Counted from the stretch's first letter, positions 23,488 through 31,029 are shown. The stretch: 34,440 nucleotides of DNA from Actinomycetes bacterium (GCA_021808785.1 JAKBAX010000007.1:1-34440), one strand, 5' to 3'. The notes: generated by a model from the sequence alone, not told the origin. Numbers and translations: made by a program.

Positions 23488-24305
23488 GCACCTTGGTCAT
23501 CGAGGGATTGCAGGCCCGTATCGCGGGCCGCGACATCCTGCGGGGCATCGATCTGACCATCGCCTCGGGGGAGGTGCATGCCGTCATGGGCCCCAACGGG
23601 TCGGGCAAGAGCACCCTCTCGCACGTCCTGCTCGGCCGGCCCGGCTACGAGGTGACCGGCGGTCGGGTCACCCTCGACGGCGAGGACATGCTGGCGCTGC
23701 CCACCTGGCGACGGGCCCAGGCCGGCCTGTTCCTCGGTATGCAGTACCCGATCGAGGTATCGGGTGTCAGTCTGGGTGACACATTGACGGAGTCATTCCG
23801 GGCCGGGGGTCGGGATCCGGCTGCGGTCGGGGCGGCTGTCGCCGGCGAGGCGGCCCGGGTCGGCCTGGACAGCCGACTCCTCGACCGAGCCCTCAACGTC
23901 GACTTGTCCGGCGGCGAACGCAAGCGCAATGAGACCGTCCAGCTGGCGGTCCTGCGCCCCCGGTTCGCGGTGCTCGACGAGATCGACTCCGGGCTCGACG
24001 TGGACGCCCTGCGGGCCGTGTCGCGCCGGGTGGAAGCGGCGACCACCGAGTTCGACCTCGGCGTGTTGGCCATCACCCACTACACCCGGCTGCTGCGGGA
24101 ACTACGCCCCGACCACGTGCACGTCCTATCCAAGGGCCGGATCGTGCGAAGCGGCGGGCCGGAATTGGCCGAGGAGTTGGAGCGCACCGGTTATGCGGAG
24201 TGGGCGGACGTGGTCGACGAGGGAGGGCGGGCCGGTTCGGCCCAACCAGTGGTCGATCCGTTCGCCGGTCACCTTGCCGATCCGTTTGCCGATCCCTTGG
24301 CCTGA
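23484..24305 (+). CDS. sufC: Fe-S assembly ATPase SufC
   Basis: This 273-residue ABC ATPase energises the SufBCD scaffold. Walker A is GPNGSGKST (about 36-44), the Q-loop lies at MQYPIEV, the signature is LSGGERKRNE (141-150), and Walker B is FAVLDEIDSGLD (161-172). The H-loop is AITHYTRLL (His about 199). QYPIEVSGVS and GERKRNE are specific to SufC. The GTG start at 23484 overlaps the Rieske gene stop. The C-terminus has an unusual low-complexity extension with repeated DPFA/DPL units of about 20 residues after the normal end (near WADVVDEGG). An MFS gene follows after 13 bases. Confidence 0.96.
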   Translation: MSTLVIEGLQARIAGRDILRGIDLTIASGEVHAVMGPNGSGKSTLSHVLLGRPGYEVTGGRVTLDGEDMLALPTWRRAQAGLFLGMQYPIEVSGVSLGDTLTESFRAGGRDPAAVGAAVAGEAARVGLDSRLLDRALNVDLSGGERKRNETVQLAVLRPRFAVLDEIDSGLDVDALRAVSRRVEAATTEFDLGVLAITHYTRLLRELRPDHVHVLSKGRIVRSGGPELAEELERTGYAEWADVVDEGGRAGSAQPVVDPFAGHLADPFADPLA

Positions 24306-24318
24306 GAAGCCGTCGCTG

Positions 24319-25761
24319 GTGCCACCATCAAGGAGGGGTGTTCCCGGCCCGCGCTCGCGCACCGCGTTGCTGGTCAGCGTCCTCATCGGTCTCTTGTCGA
24401 CCAACATCACCTTCACCATCTTCAACGTGGCGCTGGTAGACATCGCCGGCGGCCTCCACACCACGGCCACCACGCTGACGTGGGCCATCACCGGACCGCT
24501 CCTCGTGGTCGGGGTCTCGGCGCCCATGCTGGGCCGGCTCGGGGACGTGCGGGGCCACCGGCGGCTGTACCTGACGGGGCTGGTCGGTTCGCTCGTGTGC
24601 GCGGCCGTCACCGCGGTGGCATGGAACGCCGGGTCGCTGATCGCGGCCCGGCTGCTCTCCGGCCTCGGCAGTGCCTCGCTGACCGCCTCATCGTGGGCGT
24701 TGCTGTTCCGGGTCTACGACCAGCCGGGGGAGCGGACCAAGGTGATGGGCTGGTGGTCGCTGGTCGGAGCGGGCGGCCCGGTGATCGGGGTGGCCATCGG
24801 TGGCCCGGTGGTGCAGGCCCTCGGCTGGCGCTGGATCTTCGTGGCCCAGGCGCCTCTGATCGTGCTGGCCCTGCTCTGGTGCCGGCGCACCCTTCCAGAG
24901 ACGCCGAGGGCGGTCGGCGAGCCGATCGATGTACGCGGCGCGGCCCTGCTGGCGGCGGGGGTGGGCGCTTCGCTGCTCGCCATCAACCGGAGCAGCCAGG
25001 GCTGGCTGTCCCCCCTGGTGCTGGCCGCGCTCGGCATCGCCGTGGTGGCGTTCCCGGCCTTTGTTGCCGTGGAGCGGCGGGCCGCCGCTCCCGTGCTCCC
25101 GCTGGAGTGGCTGACCCGCCGCCAGATCACCATGCCGTGCCTGGCCTCGTTCGCCATGAGCTTCGGCTACATGGGGGGCTTCTTCATCACCCCTCTGTTC
25201 CTGGAGCAGGGGCTGCGCTACAGCATCGGAGCCACCGGTTTCTTCCAGATCGCCCGTCCTCTGGTGTTCGCGGTGGCCGCTCCGATGGCCGGCTACCTGG
25301 CCGGCCGGGTCGGGGAGCGGGTCTCCGCGGCCTCCGGGGCGGCCTGCCTGGTCCTGTCCATGCTGGCCTTCGTCGTAACCGCCCCGGGCAGCTCGGCGGT
25401 GCTGATCGTGGCCGCCCTCGGCGTGTCCGGGCTGGCACAGGGCCTGGCCCAGCCGTCCATCTCGGCCCTCATCGCGGGGGCGGTGGAACCGGGCCGGCTG
25501 GGTTCGGCCAGCGCCACCATGCAGGTCGCCAGCCAGGTCGGGGTGGTCACCGGTATCCAGGTGATGGAGACCATCCAGGTCTCCCGGCTGCACGTCGCGG
25601 GCACGGTCGGCTCGTACCACGCCGCGTACCTGGTGGGAGCCGCGGTGTCCATGGTGGCGGTCGCCACCGCCCTGGCCATCCACGCCCGCCGGCCCGGCCA
25701 GCCGTGGCGGCTGGGCCGGGCCTCCACCCTCGGCCCGGAGGCGGCTGTCGAACTGGGCTGA
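24319..25761 (+). CDS. MFS drug/proton antiporter family transporter (DHA2-like)
   Basis: This protein of about 480 residues has 12-14 hydrophobic segments. The early motif NVALVDIAGGL follows the first helix, motif A appears as GRLGDVRGHRR (about 75-85), and motif C as LVGAGGPVIGVAIGGPVV (about 150-167). This fits EmrB/QacA-type multidrug exporters, with substrate unknown. The start is uncertain: GTG 24319 is the only reasonable in-frame start before the first helix, and TTG 24367 would cut it close. A strong AAGGAGGGG at 24330-24338 lies inside the gene with no in-frame start at the right distance. The gene lies 13 bases after sufC and may be read from the suf promoter, but a role in Fe-S assembly is unlikely. 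Confidence 0.88.
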   Translation: MPPSRRGVPGPRSRTALLVSVLIGLLSTNITFTIFNVALVDIAGGLHTTATTLTWAITGPLLVVGVSAPMLGRLGDVRGHRRLYLTGLVGSLVCAAVTAVAWNAGSLIAARLLSGLGSASLTASSWALLFRVYDQPGERTKVMGWWSLVGAGGPVIGVAIGGPVVQALGWRWIFVAQAPLIVLALLWCRRTLPETPRAVGEPIDVRGAALLAAGVGASLLAINRSSQGWLSPLVLAALGIAVVAFPAFVAVERRAAAPVLPLEWLTRRQITMPCLASFAMSFGYMGGFFITPLFLEQGLRYSIGATGFFQIARPLVFAVAAPMAGYLAGRVGERVSAASGAACLVLSMLAFVVTAPGSSAVLIVAALGVSGLAQGLAQPSISALIAGAVEPGRLGSASATMQVASQVGVVTGIQVMETIQVSRLHVAGTVGSYHAAYLVGAAVSMVAVATALAIHARRPGQPWRLGRASTLGPEAAVELG

Positions 25762-25765
25762 CTAC

Positions 25766-25803
25766 ATTACAGGCGCTAGCCTTTCCGGGACGAAATCTGT
25801 AAT
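25766..25803. promoter_or_regulatory. Inverted repeat ATTACAG...CTGTAAT upstream of the desaturase
   Basis: Exact seven-base arms at 25766-25772 and 25797-25803 are separated by 24 bases. The right arm overlaps the predicted -10 hexamer TAATAT (25800-25805). It could be a pair of regulator half-sites or a weak stem ending the MFS transcript. Confidence 0.4.
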
Positions 25804-25805
25804 AT
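25800..25805 (+). promoter_or_regulatory. Probable -10 element of the desaturase gene
   Basis: TAATAT is close to the consensus TATAAT and lies seven bases before ATG 25813, with no Shine-Dalgarno sequence, so the mRNA is probably leaderless. It is the most AT-rich spot nearby. Confidence 0.5.
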
Positions 25806-25812
25806 CGAGGTC

Positions 25813-26808
25813 ATGGTCGCGACCATGACCCCGCCGGCCTCGGTCCTGCCGGACGTGCTGCCGACGGACCGGTTGTCCGAAGCCGGGCGCCCGGCGCCCG
25901 GGCTGCGGGCGTCGCTGCGTCGAATCCCGGGGGCGCGCAACGTGGTGACGGTGATCGGCGCCTGGCTGCAGTCCTTCGGCGTGGTGGCCGCGGCGGTGGC
26001 TGTCGACCGGTGGTGGGCCTACCTGATCGCCTTCTTCTTGATGGGCCGGGCCTTCGCCCTGCTCAACATTCTGGGTCACGAGGCGGCTCACCGGCTCCTG
26101 TTCGAGCGAAAGGCGGTCAACGACGTGGTCGGCCGCTGGCTGCTGGCCTACCCGGGTTGGACACCCTTCGACGTCTACCGCCGTTCCCACATGGCCCATC
26201 ACAAGGACGAGCTGGGCCCGGCGGAGCCTGATCTCGGCCTCTACTCCGGTTATCCCGTCACCCGCGCCTCGATGCGGCGCAAGCTGGTCCGGGACGCCTT
26301 CGGGGTCTCCGGCTACAAGAACCTGGTACCCCTGCTGGCTGCCCTGCGCAAGCGGCGTTCCCGCGGTGTGGCCGGGCGCATCATGTTGGTGCAGGCGGCC
26401 ATCTGGGCCGCCATGTGGGCCCTGTCGGGGCGGTGGTGGGTGTACCCGCTGCTCTGGCTGGCCCCGTGGATGACGGTGTGGCGGGTGCTCAACCGCCTGA
26501 GGGCCGTTGCCGAGCATGCCGGCATGGAGCGGTCGGCCGATCGGCGGCGCACGACCCACGTGGTCCGCCAGCGGCTGCTGGCCCGATTCTGGATCGTGCC
26601 CTACCACACCGGTTGGCACCTGGCCCACCACGTGGACATGGGCATCCCGTGGCGCCGACTGCCCGACCTGCACCGCGAGTTGGTCGCATCGGGTTGGGTC
26701 ACTCCCATGCTCGAGTACCGGAGCTATACCGCGCTGTGGACGGCGCTGTGCTCCCGGCCGGCCGGGGCGGGGGTGGCGGTCGTTACTCCTGGCGCAGCCC
26801 GGAGATGA
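25813..26808 (+). CDS. Membrane fatty acid desaturase
   Basis: This 331-residue membrane protein carries the three histidine boxes that bind the di-iron centre: HEAAH (about 89-93), HMAHH (about 126-130) and HLAHH (about 269-273). An additional conserved AEHAG lies near 233-237. Hydrophobic segments at about 45-65, 68-88 and 195-225 anchor it in the membrane. Such enzymes introduce double bonds into acyl chains, or hydroxylate/desaturate related lipids, using O2 and electrons from a ferredoxin or cytochrome. Regioselectivity cannot be judged. The 3' end overlaps the convergent PaaX-like gene by 26 bases. A flavoprotein of ferredoxin-reductase type is encoded at 31402 but is not linked. Confidence 0.88.
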   Translation: MVATMTPPASVLPDVLPTDRLSEAGRPAPGLRASLRRIPGARNVVTVIGAWLQSFGVVAAAVAVDRWWAYLIAFFLMGRAFALLNILGHEAAHRLLFERKAVNDVVGRWLLAYPGWTPFDVYRRSHMAHHKDELGPAEPDLGLYSGYPVTRASMRRKLVRDAFGVSGYKNLVPLLAALRKRRSRGVAGRIMLVQAAIWAAMWALSGRWWVYPLLWLAPWMTVWRVLNRLRAVAEHAGMERSADRRRTTHVVRQRLLARFWIVPYHTGWHLAHHVDMGIPWRRLPDLHRELVASGWVTPMLEYRSYTALWTALCSRPAGAGVAVVTPGAARR

Positions 26809-27655
26809 GCGCCCCCAGTTCGGCCCGGTACCCGTCGTAGGCCCGCCGCAACCGGTCACCCGGCCAGGCCGGGGGGAGCAGGGCGGGGGGTAGGACCGGA
26901 TCGGCCCGCAGGTGGCGGACCATGGCCGCGGCCACGCTCAGCCGGTCGGCCGGGGATCTGACCGCCTTCAACCCCTCCATGAGCTCCTCGGCCCGGACCG
27001 CCCACCCCTCCAGGTCCCACATCCGAGCGACCAGTCGGGCCGGGGTCAGGCCGTCCGGGCCTAGCCGCCCGCTCCACCAGGCGATCGGCGGATCATCTCC
27101 GGGCCGGGCTGATCCGGATCGGGCTGATCCGGGCCGGGCTGATCCGGGCCGGGCTGATCCGGGCCGTGGTGACTCGGGCGCCCGCAGGTTGTCCGGCCGA
27201 CCCCAGACCCCCGGGCGGACCTCGGCCATCCGGCGCCGTTCGAAGCGCCGCCTCAGCTCGCCAGGGCCGCCGAAGCCGCCCCCCGGGGCGGCGCCCTCGG
27301 CGGGCCCGCCGGGGCCGGGCAGGACCATCGCCCAGACCCACCCGCCGCGCCAGACCCGGGTGGCCGGGCGCAGGGCGCGGTCCTGGTCGTGCTGGCGCTC
27401 CAGGTGCCGGGGCGACAAACCGTAGGTGCCGGCGTCGGCCACCACCTCGCCATCGGCGCTGAGCCGCGACAGGGCGACGCGGGCCGTGCCCTCGCTGATC
27501 CCGAACAGCTCTGCGGTGCGGACGAGGACCCTTACCGGCAGGGTGGGCGGGTGGCTGCCCAGCAGCACCGAGAGGATCACCGAACGGGCCGGCAGCAGGA
27601 CCCGGGCCGGTTCGGCCACCGAGGTCGAAGGGGTCACCCGGATGGCCGCCGTCAC
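26783..27655 (-). CDS. PaaX-like transcriptional regulator with repeat linker
   Basis: This 290-residue protein has an N-terminal winged-helix region (ARSVILSVLLGSHPP, then LFGISEGTARVALSRLSADGEVV, about 18-70). The order fits the PaaX family, whose prototype represses phenylacetate genes and responds to phenylacetyl-CoA. The C-terminal half (DRLSVAAAMVRHLRADPVLPP, PAWPGDRLRRAYDGYRAEL) matches the PaaX C-terminal domain pattern. Between them is a low-complexity linker of repeated GSARP units encoded by a 15-base tandem repeat. GTG 27655 overlaps the cyclase stop (GTGA), so the two genes are translationally coupled. No phenylacetate genes are nearby, so the regulon is unknown. Confidence 0.78.
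   Translation of the reverse strand: MTAAIRVTPSTSVAEPARVLLPARSVILSVLLGSHPPTLPVRVLVRTAELFGISEGTARVALSRLSADGEVVADAGTYGLSPRHLERQHDQDRALRPATRVWRGGWVWAMVLPGPGGPAEGAAPGGGFGGPGELRRRFERRRMAEVRPGVWGRPDNLRAPESPRPGSARPGSARPGSARSGSARPGDDPPIAWWSGRLGPDGLTPARLVARMWDLEGWAVRAEELMEGLKAVRSPADRLSVAAAMVRHLRADPVLPPALLPPAWPGDRLRRAYDGYRAELGALISGLRQE
27101..27160 (-). repeat. 15-base tandem repeat in the PaaX-like gene
   Basis: Four 15-base units (27101-27115, 27116-27130, 27131-27145, 27146-27160) are identical except the second, which has three changes. A degraded fifth follows. Each encodes one pentapeptide of the GSARP type in the linker. Confidence 0.9.
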
Positions 27656-28317
27656 CCGGTCGGGAAGGCCACCTCTAGCGGGGGCCGGGGCCGGCGCTCG
27701 TCCCAGGCGATGGCGCACGAGGGCGAGCAGAATCGCTTGACCGAGCCGTCGGTGCCGAAGCGGGTCTCGAGGCCCCGGATGACCGGCAGGGTCAACCCGC
27801 AGCACGGATCGATGGTGGACTCGGTCGCGCTGGCGAGGCGCAGGGGGGCCGCTTCCACGGGCCGGTCGAGCCCATTGACCGACCGGGCGGTGAAGGCACC
27901 CACGTCCACCCAGCGAGGGGCCTGGCTGGCCACCTCCCGGGTGGCCAGGGTCTGGTTGGCGTCGGCCAGGTCGCACAGCCGGGCGGCTACGTTGGCCGGC
28001 CGGCCGATGTAGTCGTCGCCCTCGAACATGATGACCGGGCCGTTGGCCATCCCGGCCCGGATGGCCAACGGGATGGTGTTGGGGATACGGTCGGCCAACT
28101 CCACCACCATGGCGATCACCGCCCCGGTGTCGGCCGAGGAGAGCATGGCCCCGTCGCCCAGCCATTTGGTGACCCGCACCCCGCGCCGGGCCGCGATCTC
28201 TCGGACCCGGCCCCGGAAGGTGCTGAGCACGGCCACCGTCTGATCGTCGCCGAAGTGCTCGGTGAACGCCGTGAAGCCGCTCAAGTCGATGAACGCGAAG
28301 CAGCGCTCTACCCGCAT
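27652..28317 (-). CDS. Class III adenylate/guanylate cyclase-like protein with Cys-rich YHS-like tail
   Basis: This 221-residue protein has a class III cyclase domain: FIDLSGFTAF with metal Asp 11, KWLGDGAML with Asp 55 and a preceding Lys 51, and GRPANVAARLC with Asn 109 and Arg 113. These are the metal, base-recognition and transition-state residues, so the domain appears active and adenine-type, making cAMP from ATP. No membrane segment is present. The last 50 residues contain DPCCGLTLP (Cys 172/173) and RFCSPSCAIAWDE (Cys 197/201), resembling a YHS or treble-clef metal site. That suggests metal or redox control. ATG 28317 follows GAGGAGAGG, and TAGCCT lies about 21 bases upstream. The stop is coupled to the PaaX-like gene. 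Confidence 0.85.
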   Translation of the reverse strand: MRVERCFAFIDLSGFTAFTEHFGDDQTVAVLSTFRGRVREIAARRGVRVTKWLGDGAMLSSADTGAVIAMVVELADRIPNTIPLAIRAGMANGPVIMFEGDDYIGRPANVAARLCDLADANQTLATREVASQAPRWVDVGAFTARSVNGLDRPVEAAPLRLASATESTIDPCCGLTLPVIRGLETRFGTDGSVKRFCSPSCAIAWDERRPRPPLEVAFPTG

Positions 28318-28338
28318 GTGGACCTCTCCTCGGGGTCC

Positions 28339-28344
28339 AGGCTA
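28339..28344 (-). promoter_or_regulatory. Possible -10 element of the cyclase-PaaX operon
   Basis: TAGCCT on the minus strand lies 21 bases before ATG 28317, leaving room for a short leader that holds the Shine-Dalgarno GAGGAGAGG. This contrasts with the leaderless genes. Confidence 0.35.
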
Positions 28345-28393
28345 GCGGGTCCAGGTCCCCACCCCGTGCTGGATCGACCCCCGGTCGACCCGG

Positions 28394-29578
28394 TCAGGCC
28401 ACCCGGCTGGCCAGGGTGAAGCCCGAGTACATCGCCACGATGTGCACCTGGGCGCCGGTGTGGGGCGCCTCGATGATCTCGCCGTTACCCACGTAGATGG
28501 CCACGTGCTCGCCGGGGTCGGAGAAGAACACCAGGTCGCCGGGCTGGAGGTCGGACATCGGTATGTGGGTCGTGTCGGCGTACTGGGCTCCCGAGTAGTG
28601 GGGCAGCGATATACCGACCTGGGCGTAAGCCCACATAACCAGACCCGAGCAGTCGAAGGTGGAAGGCCCCGAAGCCCCCCATTGGTACCAGTCGCCGATC
28701 CGGGTCTCGGCCGCGGCCAGGGCGCCCGCTTCCCCCGAGCCCGCCGGCGGGGGCGGGTTGTTGATCACCGTCGAGACCGTGTTGGCCGGCTGGGAGCCGC
28801 CTCCACCCTGTGATCCGGCGGCCGGGTCAGCTGCCTGGAGCTGGGCCGCCTCGGCGGCCAGTGCTCGGGCCTGGGCCTCGGCGGCGGCCTGAGCCGCCGC
28901 TTGGCGGGCTGCCGCGGCCTGAGCGGCCGCCTGGCGCGCCGCTGCCTCCTCGGCCTGCAGCTGGGCGATCTCCTGGCTGATCTGGCCCTGGGTCGCGGTG
29001 AGCTGGGCCTGGGAGTGGGATACGGCCTGACGGGCCGAGGCCAGGCTGGCGACCTGGGCCTGAGCTGCCGACTCCTGGCGCTTCAGGTTGTCCGCCGCCG
29101 TCTGCTCCTGCAACGTGGCCAGGTGGAACCGGTCGATGGCCTCGCTCTGGCTGGTGGCCAACGTGTTGACGTACTCGGCTCGAAGCAGGCTCTCGGTGGC
29201 ACTCTGCATGGCGTCGCCGCCCCCGGTCGGCTGCGTGTTGCCACCGTTCACGTAGGCATTGATGGCGTCCGCCTTCAGCGCCTGGCGGGCCTGGTCGGTC
29301 CGCGCCTGGGCCGCGGCGAGGGACTTCTGGGCCGCGCTCACCTGCCCCTCTAGGTTGCCGAGCTGGTACTGGGCCTGGTCGTACCGCTCGGCCAGCGCCT
29401 CCTCCTGGTTCCCCAGGCTGTTGAGCTTGGCCGCCAGGGCAGCCGCCTGCGCCTGGAGATTCGACATTTGGTCGGCTGAGGCGCTAGGTACCAGCAGGCC
29501 GGACGTCAGCGCCGCGGCCAGCGCCGCCGACGTGACCCGACCCGCGTGCCGACGGAAATTCCACGTGCACGTTGTCAC
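28394..29578 (-). CDS. Secreted NlpC/P60 peptidoglycan hydrolase with coiled-coil domain
   Basis: This 394-residue protein has an N-terminal signal peptide (basic RRHAGR, then hydrophobic Ala/Leu, cleavage near SASADQ). A long Gln/Ala-rich coiled coil follows (about 38-245), with a linker ending in PPPP. The C-terminal NlpC/P60 domain has FDCSGLV (Cys about 310), GEHVAIYVGNG (His about 358) and EAPHTG (His about 373) as the catalytic triad. It is the RipA-like type that cleaves stem peptides of peptidoglycan during division and growth, with the coiled coil probably controlling activity. GTG 29578 is the start; TAGGGT at 29595-29590 is a possible -10. It is a single-gene unit. Confidence 0.9.
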   Translation of the reverse strand: MTTCTWNFRRHAGRVTSAALAAALTSGLLVPSASADQMSNLQAQAAALAAKLNSLGNQEEALAERYDQAQYQLGNLEGQVSAAQKSLAAAQARTDQARQALKADAINAYVNGGNTQPTGGGDAMQSATESLLRAEYVNTLATSQSEAIDRFHLATLQEQTAADNLKRQESAAQAQVASLASARQAVSHSQAQLTATQGQISQEIAQLQAEEAAARQAAAQAAAARQAAAQAAAEAQARALAAEAAQLQAADPAAGSQGGGGSQPANTVSTVINNPPPPAGSGEAGALAAAETRIGDWYQWGASGPSTFDCSGLVMWAYAQVGISLPHYSGAQYADTTHIPMSDLQPGDLVFFSDPGEHVAIYVGNGEIIEAPHTGAQVHIVAMYSGFTLASRVA

Positions 29579-29691
29579 AACGGGCCCATACCCTAGGTGA
29601 CCGGCGCGGGCCGATCAAGGCTATCGGGACGGCCAGGTGGCCGACCGGTGAAATTTCCGTGATGGCGGCGGGTGGCCGTCGGTGGCAGAAG

Positions 29692-30903
29692 TCAGCTCGA
29701 GCGCTCGATGACCATGGCCATACCCTGGCCACCGCCCACGCACATCGACTCCAGGCCGAAGGTCAGGTCCTCGCTCTGCAGACCGTTGATCAACGTGGTC
29801 ATGATGCGGGCGCCGGTCATTCCGAAGGGGTGCCCGAGGGCGATGGCCCCTCCGTGGACGTTGAGCTTGTCGTAGGCGATGCCGAGATGGCGGGCGGAGG
29901 GGACCACCTGCGCCGCGAACGCCTCGTTGATCTCCACCAGGTCGATGTCGTCGATGGTCATGCCGGCCCGCTTCAGGGCCTGGCGGCATGCGTCCACCGG
30001 GCCGAGGCCCATGATCTCCGGGTCAAGGGCGGTGACCCCCGAAGACACCACCCGGGCCAGCGGAGTGATGCCCAGCTGGTGCGCCCGGGTGTCGCTCATG
30101 ACGATCACCGCCGCGGCCCCGTCGTTGAGGGGGCAGGCGTTGCCGGCGGTGACCTCGCCGTCGGGTCGGAAGGCCGGCTTCAACTCCGCCAGCTTATCGA
30201 CGGTGGTGCCCGGGCGGGGACCGTCGTCGGTCGCCACGGTGGAGCCGTCGGCCAGGGTCAGCGGGGTGATCTCCCGCTCGAAGAAGCCGTTCTGCTGGGA
30301 GGCCACCGCCCGCTGTTGTGACAGGGCGGCGAACTCGTCCATGTCCCGGCGCGACACCCCTTCCTTCTCCCGCACGTTCTCCGCCGTCTGGCCCATGGCG
30401 ATGTAGATATCGGGCAGCCCGGCCGGCGGGCTCCACGGCTCGCCCCCACCGAGCGAGCGGGCCGCGGTGCGCTCCTCGGCCCCGGCGAAGCGCTCGTTGT
30501 GGGTATCGGGCAGACCGTCGGACATCCCGTGGCTGAAGCGGCTGACCGCTTCGACTCCGGCCGAGACGAACACGTCGCCTTCACCCGAGCGTATGGCGTG
30601 GGCCGCCATCCGGATGGTCTGAAGTGACGACGAGCAGTACCGGTTGACCGTCGTGCCGGGCGAGCCCGGCAGGTCCGACAGCAAAGCGACGACACGGGCC
30701 ATGTTGTACCCGGCCTCCCCGGCCGGCTGGGCGCAGCCGAGGATCAGGTCCTCGACGCCGCTCGGGTCCAGCTGGGGCACCTTGGCCAGCACCGCCTTCA
30801 CGACCTGGGCGGCCATGTCGTCGGGGCGCAGACCGGTGAGCGATCCCTTGAAGGCCCTCCCGATGGGGCTGCGGGCTGTGGCGACGATTACGGCCTCGGG
30901 CAT
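29692..30903 (-). CDS. Thiolase (acetyl-CoA C-acyltransferase)
   Basis: This 403-residue thiolase has the N-terminal active Cys in NRYCSSSLQ (Cys about 90), and NEAFAAQ, HGGAIALGHPFGMTG (His about 358) and CVGGGQGMAM (Cys about 388) as the other catalytic motifs. It either condenses two acetyl-CoA or cleaves 3-ketoacyl-CoA in beta-oxidation; sequence alone does not decide. In an organism using the ethylmalonyl-CoA pathway it could supply acetoacetyl-CoA, but it is far from those genes and has no reductase next to it. ATG 30903 has GAGGAG seven bases upstream. It is divergent from DUF3039, with a perfect six-base-arm palindrome between them. Confidence 0.93.
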   Translation of the reverse strand: MPEAVIVATARSPIGRAFKGSLTGLRPDDMAAQVVKAVLAKVPQLDPSGVEDLILGCAQPAGEAGYNMARVVALLSDLPGSPGTTVNRYCSSSLQTIRMAAHAIRSGEGDVFVSAGVEAVSRFSHGMSDGLPDTHNERFAGAEERTAARSLGGGEPWSPPAGLPDIYIAMGQTAENVREKEGVSRRDMDEFAALSQQRAVASQQNGFFEREITPLTLADGSTVATDDGPRPGTTVDKLAELKPAFRPDGEVTAGNACPLNDGAAAVIVMSDTRAHQLGITPLARVVSSGVTALDPEIMGLGPVDACRQALKRAGMTIDDIDLVEINEAFAAQVVPSARHLGIAYDKLNVHGGAIALGHPFGMTGARIMTTLINGLQSEDLTFGLESMCVGGGQGMAMVIERSS

Positions 30904-30933
30904 TCGGGATTCTCCTCGGGTACGGGTTACCGG

Positions 30934-30946
30934 CTGGTAGTACCAG
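30934..30946. promoter_or_regulatory. Palindrome CTGGTAGTACCAG upstream of the thiolase
   Basis: Six-base arms with one central base lie 31-43 bases before the thiolase ATG, a position suited to an operator near its transcription start. No regulator can be assigned. Confidence 0.35.
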
Positions 30947-31023
30947 TTCTACCGGAAGCGGGCCGGCGACGCCCATTTGCGCCATCCGGTCGCGCCGGGG
31001 TGATCGGAACCCGATTGTGTCGC

Positions 31024-31029
31024 TAGCCT
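31024..31029 (+). promoter_or_regulatory. Possible -10 element of the DUF3039 gene
   Basis: TAGCCT lies six bases before ATG 31036 with no true Shine-Dalgarno spacing (CGGGGG fills the gap), so the mRNA is probably leaderless. Confidence 0.42.

Noticed and set aside
21305-23614. 769-codon minus-strand frame opposite sufD
   Set aside because: It is antisense to gene X, sufD and the Rieske gene, with no domain or credible start.
27101-27160. Possible CRISPR or regulatory repeat array
   Set aside because: The repeats are 15 bases, contiguous without spacers and in frame inside a coding sequence, so they are a coding minisatellite.
29630-29643. CGGCC-AGGT-GGCCG hairpin after the thiolase
   Set aside because: A five-base stem is easily found by chance in this GC-rich DNA and no T tract follows, so I do not call it a terminator.
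29551-29660. Inverted ACGGAAATT / AATTTCCGT about 100 bases apart
   Set aside because: Nine-base arms at this distance, one inside the NlpC/P60 coding start, are weak evidence. There is no sign of a mobile element or target duplication.
29579-29691. Possible c-di-AMP (ydaO) riboswitch before the NlpC/P60 gene
   Set aside because: Such riboswitches occur before cell-wall hydrolase genes in actinobacteria, but the gap is only 113 bases and I cannot find the conserved core. A -10 hexamer lies 11 bases from the start, leaving no leader.
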